This document shows positions 56,534 to 64,000 of a stretch of DNA of 64,000 bases, one piece after another; positions within the stretch are counted from its first letter, which is position 1; every line of letters starts with the position of its first letter. Position numbers and translations under genes: made by a program. Source of the DNA: an uncultured Anaeroplasmataceae bacterium. GTDB lineage: Bacteria; Bacillota_I; Bacilli_A; Acholeplasmatales; Anaeroplasmataceae. The stretch is taken from positions 248,001 through 312,000 of the forward strand of contig CAJTTN010000001.1 in the NCBI GenBank assembly GCA_910579215.1, read 5' to 3'. The notes below the pieces were generated by a model. The model ran no database searches. It saw nothing but the letters and a program-made list of their open reading frames with translations, and was not told the DNA's origin.

Positions 56534-56850
56534 TGATGCATTTCCTTTCTAAGAAGCTTTATTTCCTTTTCATTATACTTTATTTAAAACAAGAAAGAAA
56601 TAATAATTTCATAATTTGTAAAATAAAGAAGACAAAGAATTTTATTCCGTATTTACTTTTGTATTAAATTAAAGAAATTTCTTTTATTTTATAAAAAAGT
56701 ACATATTAAATATTAAAAAAACTAAACTCATAATTCAAACTAAATTAAAATTGGAAAATACGCAAAATTTGTATTTTCTTTGACTTAGGGGTAAAATAAG
56801 TATATAATGGAAAAGGAGGATAGCTTCTTAGAAAGCTATAAGAGATAGTT
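56534..56850. other. 317-base intergenic region with the plsY promoter
   Basis: Very AT-rich DNA between divergent genes. From 56570 to 56770 I see no gene or conserved RNA. Its right end holds the plsY promoter and a 5' hairpin (arms ATAGCTT 56820-56826 and AAGCTAT 56833-56839). Confidence 0.6.
56780..56808 (+). promoter_or_regulatory. plsY promoter
   Basis: TTGACT (56780-56785), 17 bases, TATAAT (56803-56808). The predicted transcript start (about 56815) falls inside AAGGAGG (56813-56819). Confidence 0.75.
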
Positions 56851-57537
56851 ATGCAAGCATTAGATATTGTTATTGGTATACTTTTTATCATTTTATCTTA
56901 TTTTATTGGTTCTATTCCTTTTGGTGTTGTGTTAGGAAAGCTCATCTGCAAAAAGGATATTCGAGAATATGGAAGTAAAAATATAGGCACAACCAATGCA
57001 ATTCGTGTACTAGGGAAAAAGGTTGGCTTTCTAGTCTTCTTCTGTGATGTTTTTAAGGGTTGCTTCATTATTATTTTAATTAAGATATTAGGGATAACGA
57101 ATGTATGGAAAACTCCTGAGGGGATTGATATTTTCCTTTATGGAGCTGCAGCTATCTTAGGTCATTCCTTTTCTATCTTCTTGAATTTCAAGGGTGGAAA
57201 GGCTGTTGCAACCTCCTTAGGTGTTGTATTAGTACTTACACCTATCCCAGCGATTGCTTGCTTATTGATGTTTGCTTTAGTGTTCTACACGACCAAATAC
57301 GTTTCCTTAGCTTCTACAGCAGCAACACTCACGGTTATCATAACTACTTGGATATTATTTGTATTTGGTGTAAAAGATATCCTTAACTTTGGCTATTACT
57401 TTATAGCTAAGCCTTCATTAATTTTGTCTATACTTTATACTATACTTGCAATGCTAATTCTAATTAAGCATTTTAAAAATTATCGAAGACTTCTCAATGG
57501 AACGGAAAACAGTTTTCGTAAAAATAAAAAAGATTAA
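56851..57537 (+). CDS. plsY: acyl-phosphate:glycerol-3-phosphate acyltransferase PlsY
   Basis: A 228-residue protein with five to six membrane spans. The three loop motifs of PlsY are visible: SYFIGSIPFGVVLGK with GSKNIGTTNAIRVLGK, then LGHSFSIFLNFKGGKAVATSLG, and the third near TKYVSLAST. It starts phosphatidate synthesis from acyl-phosphate and glycerol 3-phosphate. The start lacks a close ribosome site; the strong AAGGAGG is 31 bases upstream, beyond a hairpin. It runs convergent to cotJC. Confidence 0.95.
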   Translation: MQALDIVIGILFIILSYFIGSIPFGVVLGKLICKKDIREYGSKNIGTTNAIRVLGKKVGFLVFFCDVFKGCFIIILIKILGITNVWKTPEGIDIFLYGAAAILGHSFSIFLNFKGGKAVATSLGVVLVLTPIPAIACLLMFALVFYTTKYVSLASTAATLTVIITTWILFVFGVKDILNFGYYFIAKPSLILSILYTILAMLILIKHFKNYRRLLNGTENSFRKNKKD

Positions 57538-57546
57538 GTTATATTA

Positions 57547-57580
57547 TTCTGTTTGTCTTAAAGCAAACAGAATTTTTTTA
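57547..57580 (+). terminator. terminator after plsY
   Basis: TTCTGTTTG and CAAACAGAA with an eight-base loop and seven T. Confidence 0.85.
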
Positions 57581-57607
57581 TATAAAAGAAAAAAGCTTTA
57601 AAAGCTT

Positions 57608-58177
57608 CTAACCTTGATATTCTTTAAACATTTCTTGATAATGTTTTAACGCCTCAGCAAAACGTTGATAGTGAATGATTTCTCTTTGTCTAAGGAAGGA
57701 AAGTGGTGCTAGTATCTCAGGATCATCTGTAAGGTCCATTAAATGCTCATAACCAGCACGAGCCTTTGCTTCTGCAGCCATATCCTCATTTAAATCCACA
57801 ATTGGACTTCCAGTAGAGGCAATAAAGGAAACTGTAAATGGATTTCCACAAGCATCAGTTGGATAAATTCCTAATCCATGATCCGTATACATAGCTTCAA
57901 ACCCATATTTTTTAATTTCATCTATTGTAGCACCTTCAGTTAGTCCCTTCATCATAGCCATTAAGATTTCTACATGTGCCAATTCCTCTGTAGCTATTTC
58001 TACTAGTAAATTCTGTCCTATTTTATCTGGCATAGTAGGGGCTTGAACTAAATATCTAATTCCTGAAGCTAATTCTCCTCCTGGTCCGCCAATAGCTGTT
58101 ATAAGTTCTTTAGCAAAAGCCAAATTTCTCTTGCTGATATGAACTGGAAATTCCAGTTTCTTTTCATAAGTCCACAT
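57608..58177 (-). CDS. cotJC: CotJC-type manganese catalase spore-coat protein
   Basis: A 189-residue di-manganese catalase of the CotJC family. Ferritin-like helices carry the ligands: ELASGIRYLVQ, LVEIATEELAHVEILMAMM, and the C-terminal EIIHYQRFAEALKHY. Asp/Glu/His ligand positions appear intact. It is a spore-coat or sporulation-linked catalase in Bacillus. Its start shares bases with the stop of the CotJA-CotJB fusion gene (TAATG). Confidence 0.9.
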   Translation of the reverse strand: MWTYEKKLEFPVHISKRNLAFAKELITAIGGPGGELASGIRYLVQAPTMPDKIGQNLLVEIATEELAHVEILMAMMKGLTEGATIDEIKKYGFEAMYTDHGLGIYPTDACGNPFTVSFIASTGSPIVDLNEDMAAEAKARAGYEHLMDLTDDPEILAPLSFLRQREIIHYQRFAEALKHYQEMFKEYQG

Positions 58178-58548
58178 TACTTTTTACCCTCCCAGGTAGA
58201 TTTTCTATCCAAAAATCCATCAAAAATAACAGAACATGACTTTAAAGCGCCATATTTAGTTTCAATATAATTACACATTTTTTCTTTTTCAACATTTACT
58301 TTTTTCAATGTTTCAATTGCTTCCTTAGAATTTGGATGTGTGCAGATATATAGTGTAAGCTCAATAGAAGCAAAGCTATAAACCTGTAGCATAAATAAAA
58401 CTTGCTCTTCTTCTGTCAAATCATGAATATCTGTTAAAATAAATTTATACCCTGAGAAAAGATTTTCCCATATAGAGCCCTTCAAAAAGCCCTTTTCAAT
58501 ATCACTATCTAAAACAAATGCTTGAGAGTTAATTTCTAAAGTTTTCAA
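58177..58548 (-). CDS. CotJA-CotJB fusion spore-coat protein
   Basis: About 123 residues combining two proteins that are separate in Bacillus. Residues about 15-40 (DIEKGFLKGSIWENLFSGYK) match the CotJA core (AL..GT.WP.LY.PY pattern). Residues 50-128 match CotJB: FASIELTLYICTHPNSKEAI and the tail ending near STWEGKK. Start is probably TTG 58548, eight bases after GGGAG; an ATG at 58563 covers that site. Followed directly by cotJC, so the CotJABC module is complete in two genes. Confidence 0.7.
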   Translation of the reverse strand: MKTLEINSQAFVLDSDIEKGFLKGSIWENLFSGYKFILTDIHDLTEEEQVLFMLQVYSFASIELTLYICTHPNSKEAIETLKKVNVEKEKMCNYIETKYGALKSCSVIFDGFLDRKSTWEGKK

Positions 58549-58607
58549 TTTAATCACTCCCATATCTATAATATGACTATAGTGAAAATAAGTATAGGCA
58601 AAAGAAA

Positions 58608-58627
58608 AAGCTGACTTTCATCAGCTT
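58608..58627 (-). terminator. intrinsic terminator after the ferredoxin gene
   Basis: AAGCTGA and TCAGCTT with a six-base loop, followed on the minus strand by TTTTCTTTTG. Confidence 0.75.
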
Positions 58628-58637
58628 ATTTCTTTAT

Positions 58638-58805
58638 TTATCTTTCAGAGATAGCTGAAACTGGACAAACAGCTTCGCAAGCTCCACAGTCAATACAAGT
58701 ATCTTCATCGATAACTGCTTGATCCTCAACAGTAATTGCTGAAACTGGGCATTGTTCTGCACAAGCACCACAAGCGATACAAGTATCATTAACAAATCTA
58801 GGCAT
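58638..58805 (-). CDS. 2[4Fe-4S] ferredoxin
   Basis: A 55-residue ferredoxin read directly from the sequence: two cluster motifs, CIACGACAEQCP (residues 9-20) and CIDCGACEAVCP (residues 37-48), each CxxCxxCxxxCP. It has the typical clostridial-type length and starts MPRFVND. GGAGG precedes ATG 58805. It would serve as a low-potential electron carrier, for example for radical SAM or other Fe-S enzymes. Monocistronic. Confidence 0.96.
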   Translation of the reverse strand: MPRFVNDTCIACGACAEQCPVSAITVEDQAVIDEDTCIDCGACEAVCPVSAISER

Positions 58806-58922
58806 CTCTTTTCCTCCTTTTATTGTTATACATATTTTAACATTTTTATATCATTTTGTCTACTATGTTTTTTAACAATATCAATTTTAAGAAAATAAAC
58901 CTTTTTTTACAACAGAATCAAT

Positions 58923-60200
58923 TTAATAAATAAATTCATGAACTAGCTTAGAATTACAATTTGGATCAAAGTAGGTTTCCATTAAACCATAACCATCATC
59001 TATCAAAAAGAAATATGCATAATGTGTTTTTTCAAAAATCCAAGTCCCTGTTTTATAGCTATATTTTTTATACCCTAAAAGAGCTACAGCATGATTTGAT
59101 GCATATGATAAGCTATTTGCTAACCCCATAAAGACAGCTCTACCCTTTTGTAAAGATGTCATTACATCAGAAAAATTAAAAGAAGATGTAAAGGTTATAT
59201 TTTGGTATCCATAACGATCAAGCATAGCATTCATAGTTTCAATAGTATTGCTTGTTGATAAACCAAGTTCAGGTGTATATCTAGCATGTCTTACTGCATA
59301 ATCTCTCATTTGATAATATAATTCTGGCATTTTAGTAATAAACGTCGAATCAATCAATGTCCAATAAAAATCATGACCTACTGTCTCTTCTCCCATTCCA
59401 TAATATATGTAGTCAGGAATTTCATCAAGATATAATTTTAAATTTCTTGTAGATGTTTTTGGTGGCAAATGACCATATATTCTCATTTGAACCCAGTTTG
59501 ACATAACATTAAAAGCGGCTGTTAAAGCACAGTTTTCTTCAGTTACGGATTTAGAATATGTATACCCGCCATCTTTAGAAACGTATTTTTGATAGTAGGT
59601 TAATTGTTTCATACTAAATCCACTATAAGAAACATCTTCTACTGCTTTTTCATGGGTTTCTTCAAGTTTATAAGAAGGATATCTACTAGATACATATTCG
59701 TCTATATCATATATATCAGTTTCTCCATCTCCTCCTTGTCCATCAACTCCGTATAGAATCTCAGTATCACTATCCATTTCTTCATCATACTTATGAAATG
59801 ACTCTCCATCATGATATAAAAATCCATCATACGCACTATAGTATGTAAATTCTACATCCTTTAAATAGGTTAAATCATCTGTAGTATTTAAAGTATATAA
59901 AGAATAATTAAAGGAAGTTACAAGATAACCTTTATCATCATTAAAATCTAAATATATACCATACTCATTAGAGTCTATAATATAAACTAAGCAATGCTTT
60001 TCTATACTAGTGGCATTCAGTCTTTCCATAGCATGTGTCTTGTTGTACTCTGTTCTAAATTCACTCAGATGATTAGAAATATAGTTTACTATTTGTTTAT
60101 ATTCTATTTCTATTCCTTCTTCTGCAGATACAGTCAAGTTTGTAAATACAAAAGAAACAAAGCCTAAAAAAATTAAAAATATTGTCGTGATTTTCTTCAT
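58923..60200 (-). CDS. secreted C39-like cysteine peptidase
   Basis: A 425-residue secreted protein (signal MKKITTIFLIFLGFVSFVFTNLTVSA). A pro-region runs to about residue 210. The peptidase has Cys224 in EENCALTAAFNVM and His370 in SNHAVALLGYKKY, followed by FFLIDDGYG, giving a complete papain-like C39 active site. It has a relative in the split gene at 6170-7656. Likely degrades or processes extracellular peptides. The gene stands alone with its own promoter region. Confidence 0.75.
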   Translation of the reverse strand: MKKITTIFLIFLGFVSFVFTNLTVSAEEGIEIEYKQIVNYISNHLSEFRTEYNKTHAMERLNATSIEKHCLVYIIDSNEYGIYLDFNDDKGYLVTSFNYSLYTLNTTDDLTYLKDVEFTYYSAYDGFLYHDGESFHKYDEEMDSDTEILYGVDGQGGDGETDIYDIDEYVSSRYPSYKLEETHEKAVEDVSYSGFSMKQLTYYQKYVSKDGGYTYSKSVTEENCALTAAFNVMSNWVQMRIYGHLPPKTSTRNLKLYLDEIPDYIYYGMGEETVGHDFYWTLIDSTFITKMPELYYQMRDYAVRHARYTPELGLSTSNTIETMNAMLDRYGYQNITFTSSFNFSDVMTSLQKGRAVFMGLANSLSYASNHAVALLGYKKYSYKTGTWIFEKTHYAYFFLIDDGYGLMETYFDPNCNSKLVHEFIY

Positions 60201-60284
60201 TTTTCAATCCCTACCTTTCAATAAAATATACGAGTATGCTTACATTTTTTTTCAAAAATAGAAAGAAATTGTAAGAAACTAAAA

Positions 60285-60302
60285 AACTAGTCGAAACTAG
60301 TT
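60285..60302 (-). terminator. UUCG-loop terminator after the 247-aa gene
   Basis: On the minus strand AACTAGT-TTCG-ACTAGTT with TTTTTAG after it; the UUCG tetraloop is an especially stable form. It overlaps the stop codon. Confidence 0.75.
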
Positions 60303-61040
60303 CTTTGTTAAATTAGATAAAATTGGCTCAAGAACAGAAGTTTCAGTTGTTCCTATTTTAAAATAATAATCATAATATCGATTAAAAACACCAAAAATTT
60401 CATCGGATTCAATCACGTATTTCATCCTTATATTTTTTATTTTAATTGTATGAACATTAATATAATTCCAACTAAGGGTATCTATACTACTATATTTATT
60501 CAATATAAATAGTGAGATATTTAAATTATCACCATATAGATATGACTCACTAAACATAACAGGCTTATCCTCATTGTAATAGGCGTAAGTTTCAGATTTT
60601 TCCACATTATCTAACCAATAAAAATGAGCACTTTTGCTAGTATTATATTCTTCTAAGGATTTAATAGGAATGATTTCCAATGAATCCATTCTTACTTCTG
60701 TATATTTAAGCACAGATTTCCATGCATAATCTTTATAAACAGAAACTCCAATGCTCAAACTTAAAAGTAATAAAAAACTTGTTAGAAGAAAAGAAATTCT
60801 TGCAATTCTCTTTTTTCTCAATCTTAATCTTGTAATGTTCAATCGCATGATTTCTTTAACCAAAGAAAGTGTACCTCTTTGATTTGTTTGGTAAGCTTCT
60901 CTTGCTACATCACCATTTGCAAACTTTCCTCTCATCTCTAAGATTGCATTATCAACTGATTCATCACTTAATGGCTTCCCTTGAAAAGCCTTTTTTGCTG
61001 CCTCATGAGTGTATTTATTAAAATTAATATCATTATTCAT
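60297..61040 (-). CDS. single-span membrane protein, unknown
   Basis: About 247 residues. The N-terminal 75 residues are soluble and charged (NKYTHEAAKKAFQGKPLSDESVDNAI), a basic stretch RLRLRKKRIARI leads into one span (residues about 80-100), and an extracellular domain of about 140 residues follows. The layout is that of anti-sigma or sensor membrane proteins, but I recognise no domain. Start ATG 61040 follows AAGGGGGG by seven bases. Confidence 0.6.
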   Translation of the reverse strand: MNNDINFNKYTHEAAKKAFQGKPLSDESVDNAILEMRGKFANGDVAREAYQTNQRGTLSLVKEIMRLNITRLRLRKKRIARISFLLTSFLLLLSLSIGVSVYKDYAWKSVLKYTEVRMDSLEIIPIKSLEEYNTSKSAHFYWLDNVEKSETYAYYNEDKPVMFSESYLYGDNLNISLFILNKYSSIDTLSWNYINVHTIKIKNIRMKYVIESDEIFGVFNRYYDYYFKIGTTETSVLEPILSNLTKN

Positions 61041-61235
61041 TTTATTTCCCCCCTTACTCATGACTACTGCTAAATAGAAGTATACCATATTTAACATTTT
61101 TTTACAATTGATTTTTGAGGTTAAACACAACTTTTTTGTTGGTTTTGGTAAAGTGTTGCAAGTTCTTGGCGAAATTTTTCCTCACGAGAAAAAGAGTTAA
61201 ATTTTAGGACAAGAATAAACTTTTCTCTGTGAATA

Positions 61236-61264
61236 TTGCATTTCCATAAAAAAAAGTGTAAAAT
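61236..61264 (+). promoter_or_regulatory. yneF promoter
   Basis: TTGCAT (61236-61241), 17 bases, TAAAAT (61259-61264). Confidence 0.6.
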
Positions 61265-61286
61265 ATATTTTAGGAGTGGAAATGAT

Positions 61287-61511
61287 ATGATACAATTAGC
61301 AATTTGGCAGTTTATTTTAATCATTGTTTTAGAATTAATTGGTGTGGCAATTATTACCTTTATTATTGTGAGAAAGCTTTTTGCATCTCAATTAAAAAAG
61401 AATCCACCGATCAATGAAAAAATGATTCGTGCAATGATGACTCAAATGGGACGTACTCCTTCAGAAAAACAGGTTCGAGCTGTTATGAAATCTATGGAGG
61501 ATGCTAAATAA
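61287..61511 (+). CDS. YneF-family small membrane protein
   Basis: A 74-residue protein: one N-terminal span (residues about 3-28), then LKKNPPINEKMIRAMMTQMGRTPSEKQ, the conserved YneF/UPF0154 segment. Found in nearly all Firmicutes and Mollicutes, function unknown. Start ATG 61287 follows AGGAGTGG. Confidence 0.9.
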   Translation: MIQLAIWQFILIIVLELIGVAIITFIIVRKLFASQLKKNPPINEKMIRAMMTQMGRTPSEKQVRAVMKSMEDAK

Positions 61512-61538
61512 AATGGTGAACTTTTTAGTTCACCATTT
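61511..61538. terminator. bidirectional terminator between yneF and the flavodoxin-like gene
   Basis: AAATGGTGAACT and AGTTCACCATTT with a TTTT loop, T runs on both sides. Confidence 0.8.
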
Positions 61539-62008
61539 TATTTTAGGTTATCTGCAAAATCCTGTATAGCTAGCTCATCTAGCTTTGGTAAAGGTAAGTC
61601 ATCCTCTGCTAGCTTTTGTATACAGGCTTGAATTACAAGTCGCGTTATTCCCTTTGCATGATCTGGATTCAATTCTCCTCCAAAATATCCTATGTAGCTT
61701 TCATCTCCCAAAAGCTCCTTTACTTTATTCATATATTTTATTTTTTCTGAAGAGTTTGCAGATAAAACAAAACCATGAAAAGGAATAGTTAGATTCTTTT
61801 TCTTTAGCTTTTTTAACTTCTTAATAAAATGCTTATGTGGACGTTCCATATGAATATTTGTTCCAAATATAATCATATCATATCTAGAAAAATCCTTCAT
61901 TAATTTTTTTGTTCCATCAAAGATTTCAGCATCTTGCAATTTTTCCTTCAAAATCTCAGCTGCTTTTTTTGTTGTTCCTGTATGACCAAAATAAAGAATC
62001 AATTTCAT
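61538..62008 (-). CDS. flavodoxin-like protein
   Basis: A 156-residue flavodoxin-fold protein: FMN-phosphate loop FGHTGTTKKAAEIL at residue 6, IIFGTNIHMERPH, then FHGFVLSAN. It resembles flavodoxin-domain proteins annotated near HemG-type protoporphyrinogen oxidases, but key HemG residues cannot be confirmed. I chose ATG 62008, which overlaps the upstream stop (ATGA) and restores the fold's N-terminal strand MKLILYF. Confidence 0.85.
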   Translation of the reverse strand: MKLILYFGHTGTTKKAAEILKEKLQDAEIFDGTKKLMKDFSRYDMIIFGTNIHMERPHKHFIKKLKKLKKKNLTIPFHGFVLSANSSEKIKYMNKVKELLGDESYIGYFGGELNPDHAKGITRLVIQACIQKLAEDDLPLPKLDELAIQDFADNLK

Positions 62009-62925
62009 AGCTCTATTCTCCCAAACTTCTTTAGAAGACTTAAATTCTTTACTGTTTCTGCACCTAACCATTTTAAAGCAGCACTATCAGCCTCGGCATA
62101 ACGATTTGTTCCCCAGCCCTTAGCATTTTCCCATAGACCATGGCTTTTACGATTCTTAATAATCTTATCTAAGCCCTCTTCAACCTTAGCTTTCAGCTCA
62201 CCTTCTGTTTGGACATTACTTAATAGAAAAGGGAAATTAAAGGATTCATCCTTTATATGCTTACAAGCTTCTTCTATTATTCTCTTTTCTAATACTTGCT
62301 GAAGCTCTGCATATTCATTCATCTTTCTTAAGGATCCCAAAAGAGAATTAAAGCTTATAAAATCATATGTCGTCCAAGCTCTATCCTTTAATAGCTCGCT
62401 TTCTATAAATGAAATCTGCTTTCTTGCTTTCTTCACGAAAGCAAAATTTTCAGGACAAAGAACTAATATATATCCTAAGATTGCTGCCGTTGGATGAATA
62501 CCCCAAATGGAATAGGGCTGCTCGAGGTAGGAATATTCTTCACTATGCGCATAAGCATCATTGGTTTTAGCTAAAGGATTCCATAAATTGTTTATCATAG
62601 GACAACGATTAAAAAGATAATTACAAATTTTCTTCATAATATATAAATAAACTTCATTTGTTTCCTTTGCATCAAAATTCAATTCATCAAGTATTCTTAG
62701 GGCCTCATAAGTCTGATAGACACTTGCGTTAGGGTTATAATTATCTATCTCTAAGCCATTTCCCATGCCACCATCCTTTGCCATATAAAGCATTAAGGAA
62801 TCTGGGATATAGCTTTTCCCCTCCTCATCGAATAAGGCATTGTAAAAGGCTACATCAATATCTCTACCCTTATTATATAGCTGTCGTTCTATAACAGACA
62901 AATCACTCCTTGTTATTTTTAACAT
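62005..62925 (-). CDS. alpha-helical repeat protein, unknown
   Basis: A 306-residue soluble protein rich in paired helices (YQTYEALRILDELN, TAAILGYILVLCPENF) with a C-terminal GLWENAKGWGTNRYAEADSAALKWLGAETVKNL. The WG and W...A...W pattern suggests an alpha/alpha-toroid as in prenyltransferase-type repeat proteins, but catalytic motifs are absent. It is coupled to the flavodoxin-like gene. Function unknown. Confidence 0.65.
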   Translation of the reverse strand: MLKITRSDLSVIERQLYNKGRDIDVAFYNALFDEEGKSYIPDSLMLYMAKDGGMGNGLEIDNYNPNASVYQTYEALRILDELNFDAKETNEVYLYIMKKICNYLFNRCPMINNLWNPLAKTNDAYAHSEEYSYLEQPYSIWGIHPTAAILGYILVLCPENFAFVKKARKQISFIESELLKDRAWTTYDFISFNSLLGSLRKMNEYAELQQVLEKRIIEEACKHIKDESFNFPFLLSNVQTEGELKAKVEEGLDKIIKNRKSHGLWENAKGWGTNRYAEADSAALKWLGAETVKNLSLLKKFGRIEL

Positions 62926-63020
62926 AGTAACACCTCTTTTACTTACTTAATCATACCATAAAAATTGTTTTTTGTTAACCCTTAAATAAGGAATGTTACT
63001 TAGGAAACATAAAATATTTC

Positions 63021-63049
63021 TTGAAAACATACCCTAGATTGAGTATAAT
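63021..63049 (+). promoter_or_regulatory. promoter of the last gene
   Basis: TTGAAA (63021-63026), 17 bases, TATAAT (63044-63049). It leaves a leader of about 105 bases before the ATG. Confidence 0.7.
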
Positions 63050-63079
63050 TAAGTTAAATAATTTGAGTGAGTTCATGAG

Positions 63080-63127
63080 AAGGGATTAGCTACTTAAACT
63101 AGTCCTTTTACTTATTCTAGTTAAGTA
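63080..63127 (+). promoter_or_regulatory. leader able to form two exclusive hairpins
   Basis: Hairpin A: 63080-63089 pairs with 63099-63108 and ends in a T-rich run. Hairpin B: TACTTAAACTAG (63091-63102) pairs with CTAGTTAAGTA (63117-63127). They share bases 63091-63102, so only one can form at a time, as in attenuators. Confidence 0.4.
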
Positions 63128-63158
63128 AAAATAGTTATTTAGAAAGGACAGATAAGCA

Positions 63159-64000
63159 ATGGGATATCCCTTTATCCGCTATTATGTCATTAAGGATGCT
63201 CTTCGTTTTATTAATACGAATATTACCTATATGCAGGATATATCCAATACAATGCTTTTTAAATATGCACTTTTTTACGATGCTGAAGAATTTTACAAGC
63301 TGATGAGCTTTCATAAAATTGATTCCTACCAAATTTCTTCAAAAATTAAAAATAATTTTCTACCATTTTTAAAGGAAATTCTTCATATGGCTTATGTGCA
63401 CGCCTCTTTAGAAGAGCAATTATTTTGTTATTACATTTTTATATCCTATATCGTTAATCTCTATATTTCTGATTACATTGATGCCTTTCATACTAAAAAA
63501 AAGGATAAAGCATATATTGAACGAATGCTAGAAACCTATTTTTTTAATAAGAATGAGAAATTAAAGCTTCATTCCATTAACGTTGCAGATTATTTTTTTG
63601 ATTCCTTTGAGTTAAGTCAAACGGATATCAATCTTTTAGAAAAGCCTATAAAGCGAGTTTTTGGTTTTTTCTGTACTAAAAACTACTATTTAGAGTGTTA
63701 TCAATCTGCAAGATTTTATTATGACTATCTTTCTAGAAGTAAAACAGGTCTAAAAAAACCTTTATTTTTTCTATATGATCTTCTTTTAAATCATCGAAAA
63801 AATAAAAAGAAAGCCAGAAGCTTTCTATATCCTAAGCGATTAGACACAACAATTCTCAATCTAAATAATCGAAGTTATATGCTTCAGGATTTAGAGGTAA
63901 CTTATTCTATTGATGAGTTTTATCAGGTCATCCTTAAAGAGGTTAGACGAATTTGTGATATTTTAAATAGTTATTTTACAGGAAATGAAAATCTTAAGCC
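63159..64000 (+). CDS. helical protein, distantly zinc-phospholipase-C-like (3' end outside window)
   Basis: The frame opens at ATG 63159 after AAAGGA and stays open for 280 codons to the edge. It begins MGYPFIRYYVIKDALRFINT. Long helices rich in Tyr, Phe and Lys follow, for example SLEEQLFCYYIFISYIVNLY near residue 90. Order and spacing recall the zinc-dependent phospholipase C-like (ZnPLC/DUF) family of Firmicutes, whose members have conserved histidines at the start and in the G..CH..LD block; here those positions are not His. It may be an inactive relative or unrelated. Confidence 0.5.
   Translation, partial: MGYPFIRYYVIKDALRFINTNITYMQDISNTMLFKYALFYDAEEFYKLMSFHKIDSYQISSKIKNNFLPFLKEILHMAYVHASLEEQLFCYYIFISYIVNLYISDYIDAFHTKKKDKAYIERMLETYFFNKNEKLKLHSINVADYFFDSFELSQTDINLLEKPIKRVFGFFCTKNYYLECYQSARFYYDYLSRSKTGLKKPLFFLYDLLLNHRKNKKKARSFLYPKRLDTTILNLNNRSYMLQDLEVTYSIDEFYQVILKEVRRICDILNSYFTGNENLK

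Noticed and set aside
63135-63332. Minus-strand 65-codon frame opposite the last gene
   Set aside because: The plus-strand frame has a good ribosome site and stays open for 280 codons; this one is its shadow.

Overview
The window is AT-rich DNA from a low-GC Gram-positive bacterium (Bacillota, or a close relative at the Erysipelotrichia/Mollicutes edge). The evidence is the Firmicutes gene orders ybeY-cdd-era-recO and rplU-prp-rpmA-obgE, an L27 with a Prp-cleavable N-terminal extension, a T-box leader, an FMN riboswitch, YneF, PlsY, and strong AGGAGG ribosome sites with sigma-A promoters. Homologues of spore-coat genes (a CotJA-CotJB fusion with CotJC, and a SpoVID-like/YsxE-like pair) point to a spore-forming lineage, although no core sporulation regulator lies in the window. 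Almost every gene is on the minus strand. The plus-strand exceptions are a radical SAM gene, two tRNAs, a small membrane protein, plsY, yneF and the truncated last gene.

Region by region. 1-4.0 kb: a GNAT gene cut by the left edge behind a T-box leader that reads as valine-type, then recO-era-cdd-ybeY and a HAD phosphatase. 4.0-7.7 kb: an SGNH hydrolase, a membrane protein, and a secreted C39-like cysteine peptidase split in two by a one-base shift. 7.7-27.5 kb: three heterodimeric ABC exporter pairs, two led by MarR repressors, interspersed with a flippase-like membrane protein, two DegV proteins, a BspA-type repeat protein, RluA, a metallophosphoesterase, QueH, a MarR-DegV operon and a radical SAM protein. 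27.6-33 kb: a Sel1-repeat protein, TtcA-like, DacF-type carboxypeptidase, DUF368 and YcxB-like proteins, then a two-tRNA operon (Gln-CUG, Thr-GGU). 33-42 kb: an EF-P with an unusual tip loop, enolase, riboflavin transporter RibU under an FMN riboswitch, phosphoglycerate mutase, glycerol kinase, DUF1294, ObgE, L27, Prp, L21.

42-50 kb: two large secreted or lipid-anchored surface proteins of unknown role, a MATE pump, small membrane proteins and the SpoVID-like/YsxE-like pair. 50-56.5 kb: a fourth ABC exporter pair, a polyamine pair (internally duplicated AdoMetDC-like protein plus agmatinase) and a NUDIX hydrolase. 56.5-64 kb: PlsY, the CotJ genes, a 2[4Fe-4S] ferredoxin, a second C39-like secreted peptidase, YneF, a flavodoxin-like protein with a helical-repeat partner, and a truncated helical protein behind a leader able to form two alternative hairpins.

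How the genes connect. The polyamine pair may make putrescine from arginine by way of agmatine. Prp matures L27. RibU supplies riboflavin under FMN control. Enolase and phosphoglycerate mutase sit close together as lower-glycolysis genes. The four ABC pairs all show the asymmetric nucleotide sites of heterodimeric exporters. The observations most worth checking are the duplicated AdoMetDC-like protein beside agmatinase, the EF-P that lacks the PGKG loop but keeps the lysine, the CotJA-CotJB fusion, and the split C39 peptidase.
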